DNA from: Coriobacteriia bacterium
GTDB taxonomy: Bacteria; Actinomycetota; Coriobacteriia; Coriobacteriales; UBA8131
NCBI GenBank assembly: GCA_003509825.1
Contig: DOMT01000115.1
Span: 2,784-11,526 of the forward strand
DNA length: 8,743 nucleotides
Direction: 5' to 3'
The position numbers were made by a program, and so were the translations under genes. The notes under the pieces were generated by a model that worked only from the letters and a program-made list of their open reading frames with translations, was not told where the DNA came from and made no database searches. Below, one piece after another: positions 7,497-8,743 of the stretch. The stretch's first letter is position 1. Each line of letters opens with the position of its first letter.

Positions 7497-7957
7497 CGAC
7501 AGTCCCCCGCACATACCCCTAACCTTTCATCTTCATCCAGGTATCGGAGTGTTATTCTTGCCAGGTTCTCTTTAATGAAGTCCGCATACAGTGAAATCTC
7601 GGTAACGAGACCCGGCTCATTTGTCATAGGATCACCAATTTTTTCAAGCGCCGCCATGAGCGCTTGCACCCGTTCGCGTTCCACCAAGTCCGTTTCCCTC
7701 AATTCGACGTAAGAGAAAATATGCCTAGGGTTAGATAAATCAATGATCTCGACATTGAGAAAATCTTCTCTTACATCGTGACATAAATCGATACGCAAGG
7801 TGTCTTTGGTATAGTGAGCCGACCCGTAGAGGCCATTCCTGCCTACCTCACACACAAAGCCTTCGTCCGTAAGGAAGTCGAAGTGCTCCCTTATGATTCC
7901 AACTTCATCCACATCGTGACCCTGAAAAGCTTTGCCGACTATTTTTCCCACACACAT
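7487..7957 (-). CDS. Candidate immunity protein of the Rhs toxin
   Basis: The ATG at 7957 lies two bases after the Rhs stop; an in-frame GTG at 7966 overlapping the Rhs gene is possible but less attractive. The 156-residue product is soluble and acidic, with no signal peptide or helix. It shares with the next gene the order GFVCEVGRNG, SAHYTKDTLRIDL, NVEIIDLSN, VELRETDLVERERVQALM and YADFIKENLARI. In Rhs and other polymorphic toxin systems the gene directly after the toxin encodes its specific inhibitor, and the tight coupling here fits that. A cytoplasmic immunity protein implies that the toxin acts in the cytoplasm, for instance on nucleic acid or a cofactor. The function is inferred from position, not from a recognised family. 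Confidence 0.8.
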   Translation of the reverse strand: MCVGKIVGKAFQGHDVDEVGIIREHFDFLTDEGFVCEVGRNGLYGSAHYTKDTLRIDLCHDVREDFLNVEIIDLSNPRHIFSYVELRETDLVERERVQALMAALEKIGDPMTNEPGLVTEISLYADFIKENLARITLRYLDEDERLGVCAGDCRWA

Positions 7958-7959
7958 GC

Positions 7960-8743
7960 TTACCACAGCTTTCTATAATTACGGTATTTACCGACCACCC
8001 TAAGCTCCATACGGTAGTTGGGACTCGTGGGCTTTTTTCCCGCTGGACCTATGTCGTACACTTTTCTGCCAAGAAAAACCTGTTTCTTTATCCAGAGCCA
8101 ATTATGTGCCATGCCGACTTTTTGCGCCACGGGCCTGCCGTAGCGTTTGCTTATTGCTGGGTAACTCTTAAGTCCTCCGTAGATACTATAACCCTTTTCA
8201 CTTGCATAGCTGGTAACTCTTTCCATGCCTTCGCCAATCACAACCTTTGATTTATCCACCGCTTTAGATAGGCCACCGACACCATCGGCAACCTTATTCG
8301 CCACACTCACGGCTCTCACGATCGTACCACCGCCCGTAAGGCCCGGCACCGCAAGCGACACCACGTCCGCTCCCACCGCGGCCCACGCCATCGGATCCGA
8401 GGGATTCGCGACCACACCTGCGATGCTTACCCCCAGCGATATGACGTCGAAGACGGTGTCCCAGAGTCTACCGTCCTTATCCATGCGCACCACGGGGTTG
8501 TTGCCGCAGTAGGCGTAGAGGTTCTTGTCGAAGAAGTCCTTCTGTACGTCGATCACCGAGACGGTGTCGGCGTTGAGCATGCGCCCGATCGAGGGGTCGT
8601 AGTAGCGACTCTGCAGATAGTAGAAGCCCGTCTCAGTGTCGTAGACGTAGCCGCGATACCTCAGCGGGTTGTCCTTGCCCAGTGTGGACGCGAGGCTGCC
8701 CGTGGTCGCCACCGGGTTTCCCCAGGCGTCGTAGGTGTATTGC
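7960..8743 (-). CDS. Rhs/YD-repeat polymorphic toxin, C-terminal part (5' end outside window)
   Basis: The frame is open to the window edge; the visible 261 residues begin within the Rhs core at YTYDAWGNPVATTG. The core continues with YRGYVYDTETGFYYLQSRYY and DPSIGRMLNADT and closes at NLYAYCGNNPVVRMDKDG (to about 8470), the hallmark end of the RHS-repeat-associated core. Next comes a hydrophobic pre-toxin stretch of about 70 residues (WDTVFDVISLGVSIAGVVAN, PMAWAAVGADVVSLAVPGL), then a variable domain of about 95 residues (8250-7960) with EGMERVTSYASEKGYSIYGG, MAHNWLWIKKQVFLG and KVYDIGPAGKKP. The core forms a shell around the toxin tail, which is released into a target cell. The toxin part looks more AT-rich than the core, typical of swapped tips. 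I have seen similar GM.RV and NxxWI..DIGP patterns at Rhs tips but cannot name the activity. Confidence 0.93.
   Translation of the reverse strand, partial: QYTYDAWGNPVATTGSLASTLGKDNPLRYRGYVYDTETGFYYLQSRYYDPSIGRMLNADTVSVIDVQKDFFDKNLYAYCGNNPVVRMDKDGRLWDTVFDVISLGVSIAGVVANPSDPMAWAAVGADVVSLAVPGLTGGGTIVRAVSVANKVADGVGGLSKAVDKSKVVIGEGMERVTSYASEKGYSIYGGLKSYPAISKRYGRPVAQKVGMAHNWLWIKKQVFLGRKVYDIGPAGKKPTSPNYRMELRVVGKYRNYRKLW

Overview
The window looks like actinomycetotal DNA, most likely from class Coriobacteriia. The CTP synthase has actinobacterial-type signatures ([26 protein letters not shown]). Directly upstream of it is the MraY/WecA-like membrane protein that often neighbours pyrG in Gram-positive bacteria. 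This taxonomic placement is an inference from remembered family features, not a search. Every confident gene lies on the minus strand, so biological order runs from 8743 down to 1.

Region A (8743 to 7960, minus) is the 3' end of an Rhs/YD-repeat polymorphic toxin gene. It holds the end of the conserved Rhs core (YDAWGNP, YRGYVYDTETGFYYLQSRYY, NLYAYCGNNPV), a hydrophobic pre-toxin stretch, and a variable C-terminal toxin domain of about 95 residues. Region B (7957 to 6993) has two adjacent paralogous small proteins. The first begins two bases after the Rhs stop and is the natural candidate for the cognate immunity protein.

Region C (6876 to 2836) is read as a graveyard or storehouse of further immunity genes. 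It contains a 333-residue membrane protein with an internally duplicated domain, two broken copies of that domain, a basic-tailed membrane protein, two lipoproteins and a four-helix membrane protein. Several are preceded, with tight or overlapping spacing, by a short protein-like reading frame with no good start of its own. One of these short frames, at 4731-4919, closely resembles the C-terminus of SleB-type cell-wall hydrolases and lies 15 bases upstream of a lipoprotein gene. The simplest reading is a serial array of displaced Rhs toxin tails, each left next to its immunity gene, built by repeated replacement of the Rhs C-terminus. This is an inference: positions, overlaps and internal repeats are seen directly; immunity roles are not.

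Region D (2681 to 2835) is a junction with no convincing minus-strand gene. Region E (2680 to 1) is core genome: a GT4/MraY-like membrane transferase homologue, CTP synthase (pyrG), and the first 14 codons of another gene, with gaps of 2 and 27 bases that suggest one operon.

No tRNA, rRNA, CRISPR array, transposase or integrase gene was seen. No classical rho-independent terminator was found on the minus strand.
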